Source: DMER64 sp964542305
GTDB taxonomy: Bacteria; Bacteroidota; Bacteroidia; Bacteroidales; UBA932
Direction: 5' to 3'
Assembly (NCBI GenBank): GCA_964542305.1
Contig: CAZITX010000003.1
Coordinates: 1 to 64,000 of the forward strand
DNA length: 64,000 nucleotides
The translations under genes were made by a program, and so were the position numbers. This document shows, in pieces, positions 1-7,869 of this stretch (its first letter is position 1; each line of letters starts with the position of its first letter). The notes beneath the pieces are model-generated. The model made no database searches, was not told the origin of the DNA, and was given only the letters and a program-made list of their open reading frames with translations.

Positions 1-1395
1 CAACTGCGGCAAGGGTTGTTTTTCTCTCAACACACGGCTGTAACGCCTGGTGACCACCTCTTTCATGGAAGCAAAATCATTTGGACCCTCAACGGTCTTT
101 ATGGAAAAATGCCTGTAATCTTTATTGCTGGGAACTCCGTTCCTGAAAACAACACAAGCCGCCACGGGATTGGATCCCTGCAGGTTGGAATTATCAAAAC
201 ATTCAATGTGGACCGGTAAAGATGGCATATTCAGATCCTGTTGCAATTTTTCCAGCACTTTTCGCGTTTTTACATCCCGGCTTTTTCCCTTGTCCCGTGA
301 TTCAATAAGACGGAGCTGTTCCGTTTTGTAATTTTCGGCATTGCGCAGACTCAAAGTGACCAGTTTCTTTTTGTCTCCTTTCAGGGGAACATGCACACGG
401 TTGTCGCCGGGAACCGCCTCGGGGAGAAAAGGCACCAGTATTTCCCGGGAAAGTCCGCCGGTCTGTTCTTTCATATCGGCAAGAAACAGGCTCAGGAGCG
501 TTTCCGGTGTTTCTTCAATTTGCAATTTGTATTTTACATTCCGGGACTGAATAACAGCCCCTTCAGAAACACGCATAAAATTTCCAAATGCCATGGAAGA
601 TGAGTCATCTGTCAACAGGCTGAACACGTCAACATTGGAAATGCGGGGACTGACAATGACGGACTTATTTTGATACCTTGTAAGGGCTTCCCATTGTTCT
701 TTGTATTTTTGTGCCTGTTCAAAATTCAGTTTCTCAACGGCATTTTTCATTTGTTCTTCCAAAAGGGTTCTCACGGAAGTAACGTCTCCTTTCAGAATTT
801 TTACGGCATCCCGTATATATTGTTCATAGGCGCCCTCCGTTTCCAGCCCCACACAGGGGGCTTTACAACGGCCTATGTGGTATTGCAGGCATTTCCGGTA
901 ACGTTGGGCAGCTATTGCTTTTGGGGTAAGGACCAGGGAACAGGTACGCAAAGGATACAAATTATGGATAAGCTGCAGGAGTTGCCTGCAATAATAAGTA
1001 CTGGTATACGGACCAAAGTAAAGCGATTTGTCTCTGATCACTTTCCGGGTCTGCATGATTCGTGGAAAAGGTTCATTTTTCACGCATATCCACGGAAATG
1101 TCTTATCGTCCTTAAGCAGGATGTTATACCGGGGCTGTAAGCTTTTGATCAAATTGTTTTCCAGCAACAGGGCGTCGCTTTCGGTTTCTACTACGGTATA
1201 CTCAAGGGACCGGGCCCGGCTGACCATGCGTTGTGTCTTAACTGACAAGGCTTTCCCCCGGGTAAAATATTGTGAAACCCGCTTTTTAAGGTCTTTGGCT
1301 TTGCCTACGTAAATAACCGTTCCGTCTTTGTTCAGAAAACGGTACACACCGCATTGATGAGGTAACAGGGCTAATTGATCGTCCAGATGAGCCAT
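1..1395 (-). CDS. uvrC: UvrABC excinuclease subunit C (3' end outside window)
   Basis: Reading the minus strand from an ATG at 1395 gives 465 codons that run off the left edge. The N-terminus has the GIY-YIG nuclease signature (GVYRFLNKDGTVIYVGKAKDLK), next a Cys-containing region (KAPCVGLETEG), a UVR motif around residues 200-220 (VEKLNFEQAQKYKEQW), and the start of the RNase H-like second nuclease domain (HIECFDNSNLQGS). The visible part ends at LPQL, just before the family's usual IDGGKGQL segment. UvrC makes the dual incisions in nucleotide excision repair after UvrA/UvrB recognise the lesion. The gene is divergent from the acyltransferase at 1432; only 36 bp separate the two starts. An upstream ATG at 1400 is out of frame, so 1395 is preferred. 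The C-terminal HhH domain must lie outside the window. Confidence 0.95.
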   Translation of the reverse strand, partial: MAHLDDQLALLPHQCGVYRFLNKDGTVIYVGKAKDLKKRVSQYFTRGKALSVKTQRMVSRARSLEYTVVETESDALLLENNLIKSLQPRYNILLKDDKTFPWICVKNEPFPRIMQTRKVIRDKSLYFGPYTSTYYCRQLLQLIHNLYPLRTCSLVLTPKAIAAQRYRKCLQYHIGRCKAPCVGLETEGAYEQYIRDAVKILKGDVTSVRTLLEEQMKNAVEKLNFEQAQKYKEQWEALTRYQNKSVIVSPRISNVDVFSLLTDDSSSMAFGNFMRVSEGAVIQSRNVKYKLQIEETPETLLSLFLADMKEQTGGLSREILVPFLPEAVPGDNRVHVPLKGDKKKLVTLSLRNAENYKTEQLRLIESRDKGKSRDVKTRKVLEKLQQDLNMPSLPVHIECFDNSNLQGSNPVAACVVFRNGVPSNKDYRHFSIKTVEGPNDFASMKEVVTRRYSRVLREKQPLPQL

Positions 1396-1412
1396 AACAT
1401 TGTAAAAATACA

Positions 1413-1420
1413 TATATTTG
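1413..1420 (+). promoter_or_regulatory. candidate -7 box for the OlsF-like gene
   Basis: TATATTTG fits the Bacteroidota TAnnTTTG box and lies 11 nt before the ATG at 1432. No clear TTTG is seen at the expected -33 distance, so the call rests on the -7 box and its position in a 36-bp divergent gap. Confidence 0.4.
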
Positions 1421-1431
1421 CCAAACCATTT

Positions 1432-3216
1432 ATGAAAAAACTAATAGAAACCAAAGATCTGCGACAGGTCTTCGGGGAAAAATCGGTAGTGGGTTTCTTT
1501 CTTGCACCGGCCTTGATGAAATTGATGAAGCTTGACAAGATAAACAAGCTTTATGACAAGGTGGCAGATTTTCAGGGACGTGAATGTTTAGAGGCTTTTC
1601 TGGCCGAAATGCGTATTACATACGAGATCCCCTCTACAGATCTGGCCAACCTTCCCAAAGAGGGGCCTTTCATTACTGTCTCCAATCATGCATACGGCGG
1701 CCTTGACGGGATCATCCTGATGCATCTTGTTTCTGAAGAAAGACCGGATCTGAAAGTCATTGTTAATTTTCTGTTATCCCGTATCAAACCTTTAGAAAAT
1801 TTCTTTTTACCTGTCAATGCCTTTGATAAAAATGTATCATCCCGTTCCAGCATTAAAGGAATCCGCCTTGCTAAAGAAAGCCTCCAAAACGGAAGTCCTT
1901 TAGGCCTTTTCCCTGCCGGAGAAGTCTCACATATCGGACCTTCGGGACAAGTGGAAGACCTTCCCTGGCACACTCCCATAGTTAAGTTTATCCAGAACGC
2001 CGGTGTGCCTGTGGTTCCTATTTATTTTGGAGGTCACAATTCGGCCCGGTTTATGCGCCGGGCAAAACTCCATCCAATGCTTCAGACAGCCAGTTTGCCG
2101 TCAGAAGTACTTAACAAAAAAGGCCAACGCATTTCCATACGCATAGGAGCGCCTGTAAGCGTGGCCGAGCAACAGCGCTGCCAGGACTACAAGGAACTGG
2201 GAGATTACCTTCGTGCCAGGACTTACGCCCTGGCCGCAAACATAGAAAAAGAAGACAAGTACAAAGACCTGGAACATGCGGCTCCCATTGCAATTGCTAA
2301 ACAAAACGATCTGGCGATAAGGGAAATTGAACAGCTTCCTTCACGGAATTGTCTGTTCAAAATCAACAATTTTGCCGCTTATTTTGCGCCTTATTCCTTC
2401 ATTCCCAACCTCATGTACGAAATCGGAAGAAAAAGGGAGGAGGCGTTCCGTTCCGTAGGTGAAGGAACTTACCAACCATTGGATCTGGATCCTTATGACC
2501 GCAATTACCATCATTTGGTTTTGTGGGATACAGAAAAAAAGGCCATCGTGGGAGCCTACCGGATAGGCATGGGAGCCGAGTTAATGAAACGGTTTGGCCC
2601 TACCGGGTTTTACAACAGCACACTTTTTCAGTTTGACGAAAAATTTGAACCTGTGCTTCGTCAGAGCCTTGAACTGGGCAGGGCCTTCATCAGTCATGAA
2701 TACCGATATGAAACCATACCCATGATGTTACTCTTCAAGGGCCTTTTCCACATCATGCTGCGCAATGAGGAATACCGTTATTTTATTGGACCGGTAAGCA
2801 TTTCATCCTGGTATCCCAAATTGTATCAATCCCTGATACAGAAATATATCATGGTACATCACAGCACGCCCGATTACCAAGACTGCATACATCCAAGATG
2901 TCCCTTTGTCCCTGAATTCGGATTGGTCAATCCGGACGTGTTACTACGCGATATACAGACGCCCGAACAACTGGACAGGCTGTTGATGCGCATGAGTAAC
3001 AGGCAATACCGTCTCCCTTCATTGGTGAAACGCTACCTGAAACTAAATGCCAAAGTGGTTGTGTTTAATATTGACAAAGAATTCAACGATTCACTGGACG
3101 GATTCATAGTATGTGATGTACAGGAAGTTTCCAAAGAGGAATTGTTGATGGTAACCAAGGATATTTCAGATCCTTCGGTAATCGAAAAACGCTTTGGAAG
3201 GTCTCTCACAAGATAA
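1432..3216 (+). CDS. bifunctional acyltransferase, OlsF-like (amino-acid lipid synthesis)
   Basis: The 594-residue product fuses two acyltransferase domains. Residues about 70-280 are PlsC-like: SNHAYGGLDG places H86 and D92 in the HX5D variant seen in Bacteroidota lysolipid acyltransferases, followed by LFPAGEVSHI. Residues about 310-540 resemble the GNAT-type OlsB/haemolysin family (VGAYRIGMGAELM, ELGRAFISHEYR). In known OlsF proteins the C-terminal half N-acylates ornithine or glycine and the N-terminal half adds the second, ester-linked acyl chain. The result is an ornithine or glycine lipid of the membrane; Bacteroides does the same with two separate genes, glsB and glsA. The amino acid used here cannot be read from sequence. 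The ATG at 1432 is chosen over an in-frame upstream start at 1375 because that would overlap uvrC. The end overlaps the TTG start of tadA. Confidence 0.82.
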   Translation: MKKLIETKDLRQVFGEKSVVGFFLAPALMKLMKLDKINKLYDKVADFQGRECLEAFLAEMRITYEIPSTDLANLPKEGPFITVSNHAYGGLDGIILMHLVSEERPDLKVIVNFLLSRIKPLENFFLPVNAFDKNVSSRSSIKGIRLAKESLQNGSPLGLFPAGEVSHIGPSGQVEDLPWHTPIVKFIQNAGVPVVPIYFGGHNSARFMRRAKLHPMLQTASLPSEVLNKKGQRISIRIGAPVSVAEQQRCQDYKELGDYLRARTYALAANIEKEDKYKDLEHAAPIAIAKQNDLAIREIEQLPSRNCLFKINNFAAYFAPYSFIPNLMYEIGRKREEAFRSVGEGTYQPLDLDPYDRNYHHLVLWDTEKKAIVGAYRIGMGAELMKRFGPTGFYNSTLFQFDEKFEPVLRQSLELGRAFISHEYRYETIPMMLLFKGLFHIMLRNEEYRYFIGPVSISSWYPKLYQSLIQKYIMVHHSTPDYQDCIHPRCPFVPEFGLVNPDVLLRDIQTPEQLDRLLMRMSNRQYRLPSLVKRYLKLNAKVVVFNIDKEFNDSLDGFIVCDVQEVSKEELLMVTKDISDPSVIEKRFGRSLTR

Positions 3217-3637
3217 AATCTTTATGGAAAAGGCCCTGGAAGAGGCCCGTACGGCTTTCGCCAAAGACGAAATCCCCGTGGGAGCCGTTGTTGTTTGCCG
3301 GGGTAAAATCATTGCCAGGGCTCACAATCTGACGGAAACTTTAAACGATCCGACAGCACATGCCGAGATGCAGGCAATAACAGCCGCATGCAGTTCCCTG
3401 GGAGGTAAATACCTGGATGATTGCACGCTCTACGTGACATTGGAACCGTGTGTAATGTGTGCCGGAGCCTGTGCCTGGGCTCAATTGGGTCGATTGGTAT
3501 ATGCTGCAAGTGATCCCAAAAGAGGATACAACTTGTGTCCGGGCAATATTTTGCACCCAAAAACGGAAGTATCAGCAGGTTTGCTTTCTGAGCCGGCAGG
3601 ACAGTTAATGAAAGATTTTTTTGCGGGGAAACGCTAA
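3194..3637 (+). CDS. tadA: tRNA-specific adenosine deaminase
   Basis: This is a cytidine/deoxycytidylate deaminase-fold enzyme. HAE (in DPTAHAEMQAI) supplies the zinc ligand His and the catalytic Glu, and PCVMCAGA supplies the two zinc-binding cysteines. TadA converts adenosine-34 to inosine in the tRNA-Arg(ACG) anticodon. A TTG start at 3194 gives 147 aa, with SQDKIFMEKALEEA matching the usual N-terminal helix of the family. An ATG at 3224 would give 137 aa and avoid the 23-bp overlap with the upstream gene; either start is possible. The end overlaps the -33 box of the tRNA-Gln promoter, so a tRNA gene pair follows directly. Guanine deaminase-type relatives are less likely given the 'ARAHN' and PCVMC context. 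Confidence 0.9.
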   Translation: MEGLSQDKIFMEKALEEARTAFAKDEIPVGAVVVCRGKIIARAHNLTETLNDPTAHAEMQAITAACSSLGGKYLDDCTLYVTLEPCVMCAGACAWAQLGRLVYAASDPKRGYNLCPGNILHPKTEVSAGLLSEPAGQLMKDFFAGKR

Positions 3638-3650
3638 TGTTATATCTTTG
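3620..3650 (+). promoter_or_regulatory. sigma-ABfr-type promoter of the tRNA-Gln pair
   Basis: TTTG at 3620-3623, a 19-nt spacer and TATCTTTG at 3643-3650 match the Bacteroidota -33/-7 consensus with ideal spacing. The first tRNA begins 11 nt downstream. The -33 box lies inside the last codons of tadA. Confidence 0.8.
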
Positions 3651-3661
3651 CAGCCTCCGAT

Positions 3662-3732
3662 TGAGCTATGGTGTAATGGTAGCACTACAGATTTTGGTTC
3701 TGTCTGTCCAGGTTCGAATCCTGGTAGCTCAA
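3662..3732 (+). tRNA. tRNA-Gln (anticodon TTG)
   Basis: The acceptor strands TGAGCTA and TAGCTCA pair. The anticodon arm is ACAGA-TTTTGGT-TCTGT, with TTG at the anticodon, and GGTTCGAATCC forms the T arm. It reads CAA codons. No CCA is encoded. Length 71 nt. Confidence 0.95.
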
Positions 3733-3739
3733 CAAAGGA

Positions 3740-3810
3740 TGAGCTATGGTGTAATGGTAGCACTACAGATTCTGGCTCTGTCGGTCCGGGTTCGAGTCCT
3801 GGTAGCTCAA
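3740..3810 (+). tRNA. tRNA-Gln (anticodon CTG)
   Basis: This is a near-duplicate of the preceding gene, 7 nt downstream. The acceptor is the same and the anticodon arm is ACAGA-TTCTGGC-TCTGT, so it reads CAG. The high identity suggests tandem duplication followed by an anticodon change. It is probably co-transcribed from the promoter at 3620. Confidence 0.95.
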
Positions 3811-3858
3811 CTTCCCCTGTTTTTTCCTTATAAATTCCAACAATTAAATACAATCAGT

Positions 3859-3866
3859 TAATTTTG
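3859..3866 (+). promoter_or_regulatory. -7 box TAATTTTG, 4 nt before the ATG at 3871
   Basis: TAATTTTG matches TAnnTTTG and ends 4 nt before the start codon. The predicted transcript would be leaderless or nearly so. No clear -33 TTTG is present. Confidence 0.5.
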
Positions 3867-3870
3867 CCGA

Positions 3871-6774
3871 ATGAATAAACTGATTGCCTGTTTTGTCTCC
3901 TGTTGTTTTCTTCTGGGAACGTATTTCCCGGCAAACGGACAGTATTACAAAACCGGTGAAGATCCCGCCCGGTTGAAATGGAATCAGTTGCAAGCCGGTC
4001 CCTATAAGATCATCTTTCCCCGTGGTACGGATTCCCTGGCTTTCCGTTACGCATGGTTACTGGAACAAGTCACCCCTCATGCTATGGAATCCCTGGAAGC
4101 CGATACCCCTTCCATACCCGTGGTTTTGCATCCTTACAATGTAAATAGCAACGGCATGGTTGCCTGGACACCAAAAAGAATGGAACTGATAACCACGCCC
4201 CCTTCTTCAGGAACCATGCATAACTGGGAAAAACAACTGACTGTCCATGAAACCAGGCATGTAGCACAAATGCAACGTGCCGGTGAACATTTTTTCCGCG
4301 GTTTCAGGTGGTTTTTCGGACAGCAATCGGAAGGCGTGTCTGTTGGCTTGTATTTTCCCCGGTGGCTTCTGGAAGGAGATGCGGTTATAACCGAAACGCT
4401 GTTGTCTTCCGCCGGACGCGGCAGGGAAGCCTCTTTCCTGATGCCTTACAAAGCCTATTTTGCAGAAAACAAGTCTTTCTCTTACGATAAATGGCGCTAC
4501 GGATCCTTCCGTCATTTTATTCCGGATCATTACGCGCTGGGATACATGAAATTATCCGTTGCCACATTGAATGCGGCTGAAGACGCGCTCAGCCGTATAT
4601 TTACGGATATTACAAAATATCCTTTCTGGCCGTTTATTTACGGCACAACCTTCAAAAAAAATTACGGTTCTTATGCCGTAAAATTATGGAATCCGGCGGC
4701 AGATCACTACAAACAGATCTGGCAACAGGATGAAACCCCTGACAATCCTGCAGATCCCGGAACCCGCTTGAACCGCAGTGTGAAGGATTATGTCCGTTAC
4801 GCCTCTCCGGCTCTTGTCATGCATGAAGACGGGACCGAGCACCTTTATGCCGTAAAATCTTCTTTAGCCAAAACGTCCCGAATTATTCGCTTTGATAAAA
4901 ATGTTGAGCAAAAAGAACACACCCTGTTTCCGGCCGGGAACATCAATTCATCTTTGAACGCAAACGGCCCTTACCTCTATTGGAGTGAAACGGTCAGCGG
5001 ATACCGGTGGGCTCACGAGAATTACTCGGTGATCATGAAATACAATGCGGTCACCGGACGCAAACAACAACTGACATCCAAAACACGTTATTTCAATCCG
5101 GCTCCCGGCCCCGATAACAAACTGCTGGCTGCTGCGTTTTATAAGCCGCAGGGAGGTTCGCAATTGCACCTGTTGAACGCCATGACCGGCGAACTTATGG
5201 AAATTATTGAAATACCGTGCGGTGAGCAAATTACAGAAATTGCATGGAGCAGCATGGATACCCTTATTGTGATGATAACGGGAGAAAACGGCACCGGGAT
5301 ATACAAAATGGACCGGAACTCCGGCCTTCAGACAGTGATCCTGCCGCCTTCTTTTCATTCCCTGGGAGGTTTGCAGTATGCTGCAGGGAAGATATTCTTT
5401 AAAAGCGACAGGGTCAACAATACAGACAACATTTTCAGTATGAATGAAGACGGGTCCGGAATACTTCAGCTTACCCGGGCGCGCTTTGGCGCTTTTGATC
5501 CTTTGCCTGATAAAACGCCGTCAGGAACATTCCTGTATTATACCAATTATACCACCCGGGGATATCAGCTTACCCGTTTGCATCCGGACAGTCTTGTCAA
5601 CGCTCCGGCTTGTTTTACGCAGGAACAAGCGGATCCTTTTATACTTTCGGAAAAATCCGGGTTCAACATTGATACACTAAGGGTCCCGGAAAACATTGCT
5701 TACCCGGTAAAAAAGTATGGCAAACTGCTGCATGCTTTCAGAATCCACTCCTGGATGCCTTTTTATTTCAATTACGACGAACTGGAAAATTTCACCTTTA
5801 AGGAATATTACCGGTCCGTGGCACCGGGTGCTACTATCATGTCACAAAACACATTGGGAACACTTGTCACCACCATGGGGTATTCTTACCACCAGGGATT
5901 TCATGCCGGACACCTGAAAGTGAATTATTCAGGATGGTTGCCTGTATTTTCATTCCAGGCAGACATAAACGACAGGTACCATACACATACTTTTTCCGTG
6001 CCGGAAAACGGACAGTACAAATGGGCCAGCGACACCTTGAAGACCCCCTGTCTGGAATTTTCCCTGCGTTCTTATATTCCTTTTACTTTCAACAGCCACG
6101 GGTGGCAACGAGGACTTGTGCCGCAAATAAGGTATCGTATCTCCAATGACACCTACAAGCATCCCCTGGAAGACAAAACCATTGTAAACCAAATGTTCCA
6201 GGCAGGTTTACAATATTATCAAATGATGAACCGTGCACCCCGGGACATTTTTCCCCGCTTTGGCTTCGGCCTGAATGTCCAGACTTCATTTGCCCCGCAA
6301 GCTGCGGGACTCTTCACCGGTATCCTGTATATGCAGGCCTACGGGTACCTTCCCGGACTCCTGAGGAACCAGGCTCTCAAATGGAACCTGGGATGGCAGG
6401 AACAACAGGATAAGGACAGGTTCTTCTACCTGGGAACATTCATGGCCGCTCCGCGTGGTCTTGATCAACGCATCCTGGCACCCAGAACGTTTACGGCCTC
6501 TGTGGATTATGCTATTCCGGTGTGGATTGGAGATCCTTCCATTCCCGATGTGATATATATCAAACGGCTTCAGGTTATACCTTTTGCAGATTACTTGCAA
6601 ACCCGCCAGAGGGACGGCGTTAAAAACGAATACTGGTCTGTAGGAACGGATCTTCTTATGGATTTTCATTTGTTCAGAATAGGGGTCATGCTTTCTGCCG
6701 GGGTTCGCTATGCCTATACGTGTGAGCACAAACACCGCTTTGAATTTTTATTTTCATTTCCCGCTTTTTATTGA
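3871..6774 (+). CDS. exported HExxH protein with propeller repeats and C-terminal barrel-like region
   Basis: The 967-aa product begins with a signal peptide (hydrophobic LIACFVSCCFLLGTYF, cleavage near ANGQ). Residues 126-130 read HETRH, a zinc-metallopeptidase HExxH motif, followed by WLLEGDAVITE with E168 in the position of a gluzincin third ligand. This is like the peptidase MA group. Residues about 300-620 contain repeats of the kind seen in TolB/PD40 propellers (IFFKSDRVNNTDNIFSMNEDGSGILQLT). The last 300 residues are rich in alternating aromatic/polar strands and end in FSFPAFY, as expected of an outer-membrane beta-barrel. I infer a surface or outer-membrane protein; no substrate is known to me. 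The pnuC gene starts 6 bp after its stop, so the two are likely co-transcribed. Confidence 0.6.
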   Translation: MNKLIACFVSCCFLLGTYFPANGQYYKTGEDPARLKWNQLQAGPYKIIFPRGTDSLAFRYAWLLEQVTPHAMESLEADTPSIPVVLHPYNVNSNGMVAWTPKRMELITTPPSSGTMHNWEKQLTVHETRHVAQMQRAGEHFFRGFRWFFGQQSEGVSVGLYFPRWLLEGDAVITETLLSSAGRGREASFLMPYKAYFAENKSFSYDKWRYGSFRHFIPDHYALGYMKLSVATLNAAEDALSRIFTDITKYPFWPFIYGTTFKKNYGSYAVKLWNPAADHYKQIWQQDETPDNPADPGTRLNRSVKDYVRYASPALVMHEDGTEHLYAVKSSLAKTSRIIRFDKNVEQKEHTLFPAGNINSSLNANGPYLYWSETVSGYRWAHENYSVIMKYNAVTGRKQQLTSKTRYFNPAPGPDNKLLAAAFYKPQGGSQLHLLNAMTGELMEIIEIPCGEQITEIAWSSMDTLIVMITGENGTGIYKMDRNSGLQTVILPPSFHSLGGLQYAAGKIFFKSDRVNNTDNIFSMNEDGSGILQLTRARFGAFDPLPDKTPSGTFLYYTNYTTRGYQLTRLHPDSLVNAPACFTQEQADPFILSEKSGFNIDTLRVPENIAYPVKKYGKLLHAFRIHSWMPFYFNYDELENFTFKEYYRSVAPGATIMSQNTLGTLVTTMGYSYHQGFHAGHLKVNYSGWLPVFSFQADINDRYHTHTFSVPENGQYKWASDTLKTPCLEFSLRSYIPFTFNSHGWQRGLVPQIRYRISNDTYKHPLEDKTIVNQMFQAGLQYYQMMNRAPRDIFPRFGFGLNVQTSFAPQAAGLFTGILYMQAYGYLPGLLRNQALKWNLGWQEQQDKDRFFYLGTFMAAPRGLDQRILAPRTFTASVDYAIPVWIGDPSIPDVIYIKRLQVIPFADYLQTRQRDGVKNEYWSVGTDLLMDFHLFRIGVMLSAGVRYAYTCEHKHRFEFLFSFPAFY

Positions 6775-6780
6775 TTTCAC

Positions 6781-7473
6781 ATGAAATTTCTGCGTTTTTT
6801 TTCTCCTTACGAATGGTTCCTGCTGTCATCCATCATAATTCTTAATTTCGTCGTTTTTTTTATAACGGGGCAATGGGATGTTTTGTCTGCCATTGCAACA
6901 ATTTCCGGAGTTTTGTGTGTGGTTCTTGTTGCTAAGGGACACATTTCCAATTACCTTTTCGGATTGATCCAGGTAAGTTTATACACATACCTTTCCTGGG
7001 GAGTGGGATATTGGGGAGAAGTAGCCCTCAACGGGTTGTACTACGTCCCCATGCAGTTTATCGGATTTTTCATGTGGAGAAAACGCATACGGGAAGGAAG
7101 CAAGACCCGCGTCAAAGCCAAAAACCTGAGCAGGCAGCAACGCATATGGCTGTTTTTTACATGTGTAATACTCATTACCGCAGGCGGACTGTTGTTGAAA
7201 TATTACAACGACCCGGCTCCTTTCCTGGATTCCACCACCACATTCTTGTCAATTGTGGCCATGTTCCTGATGGTTAAAACATACTCGGAACAATGGTATT
7301 TGTGGATCACGGTCAATGTTGCTACTATCATCATGTGGGGAATGGCTTTTATCCGCGAAGGCCAGGCCGGTCATCTTATCATTGCATCCATGTGGTGCGT
7401 TTACCTGCTTAATTCCGTTCACGGCTTGATTATCTGGAAAAAGGCTGCCAAAACGTCTTCGCTGACAAATTGA
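6781..7473 (+). CDS. pnuC: PnuC-family vitamin-precursor transporter (copy 1)
   Basis: This is a 230-aa membrane protein with about seven hydrophobic segments and the PnuC signature regions: NYLFGLIQVSLYTYLSWGVG, YWGEVALNGLYYVPMQFIG, and near the end EQWYLWITVNVATIIMWG with the WxxW/Asn pattern. PnuC proteins facilitate diffusion of nicotinamide riboside or related vitamins, trapped by later phosphorylation. It lies 6 bp after the 967-aa exported protein. A second, divergent family member is at 25395-26054. Substrate cannot be decided from sequence; thiamine or riboflavin variants exist in the family. Confidence 0.85.
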   Translation: MKFLRFFSPYEWFLLSSIIILNFVVFFITGQWDVLSAIATISGVLCVVLVAKGHISNYLFGLIQVSLYTYLSWGVGYWGEVALNGLYYVPMQFIGFFMWRKRIREGSKTRVKAKNLSRQQRIWLFFTCVILITAGGLLLKYYNDPAPFLDSTTTFLSIVAMFLMVKTYSEQWYLWITVNVATIIMWGMAFIREGQAGHLIIASMWCVYLLNSVHGLIIWKKAAKTSSLTN

Positions 7474-7570
7474 CAGACTTTGTGCCGTGGCATTGATTTT
7501 GCGTTATCACCCTTCGTTGAGTGAAAACGTATAAAATCAGTATAAACAATCATTTTAAACTTTAACAGAG

Positions 7571-7840
7571 ATGAAAATCAAACCTTTAGCAGATCGAGTA
7601 GTCGTTCAGCCGCAAGAAGCGGAAACCAAGACAGCTTCGGGCCTCTACATTCCCGACACCGCAAAAGAAAAACCCCAACGTGGAAAAATCGTAGCAGTAG
7701 GCAGCGGTAAAAAAGATGAGCCTATGGAATTGAAAGAAGGTGACATGGTTCTCTACGGCAAATATGCCGGTACAGAGATCAATGTAGACAACGAAGAATA
7801 CCTTATCATGCGTCAATCGGACGTTTTAGCCATTATCTAA
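7571..7840 (+). CDS. groES: co-chaperonin GroES
   Basis: This is an 89-aa Cpn10 with the family opening KPLADRVVVQPQEAETKTASGLYIPD, the mobile loop, and the end YLIMRQSDVLAII. The heptameric lid closes GroEL during ATP-driven folding in the cytoplasm. It is followed after 29 bp by groEL. The 97-bp upstream gap holds no convincing CIRCE operator. Confidence 0.97.
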   Translation: MKIKPLADRVVVQPQEAETKTASGLYIPDTAKEKPQRGKIVAVGSGKKDEPMELKEGDMVLYGKYAGTEINVDNEEYLIMRQSDVLAII

Positions 7841-7869
7841 AAAATTAACCCTGTAAAAAACAAATTATC

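Noticed and set aside
3605..3861. Open frames on both strands across the tRNA-Gln pair
   Set aside because: They are translations of the two near-identical tRNAs, which explains the internal repeat in the products.
7474..7570. CIRCE operator upstream of groES
   Set aside because: Only short partial matches to the inverted repeat are found (CAC...GTG near 7508-7523); the nine-base half-sites are absent.
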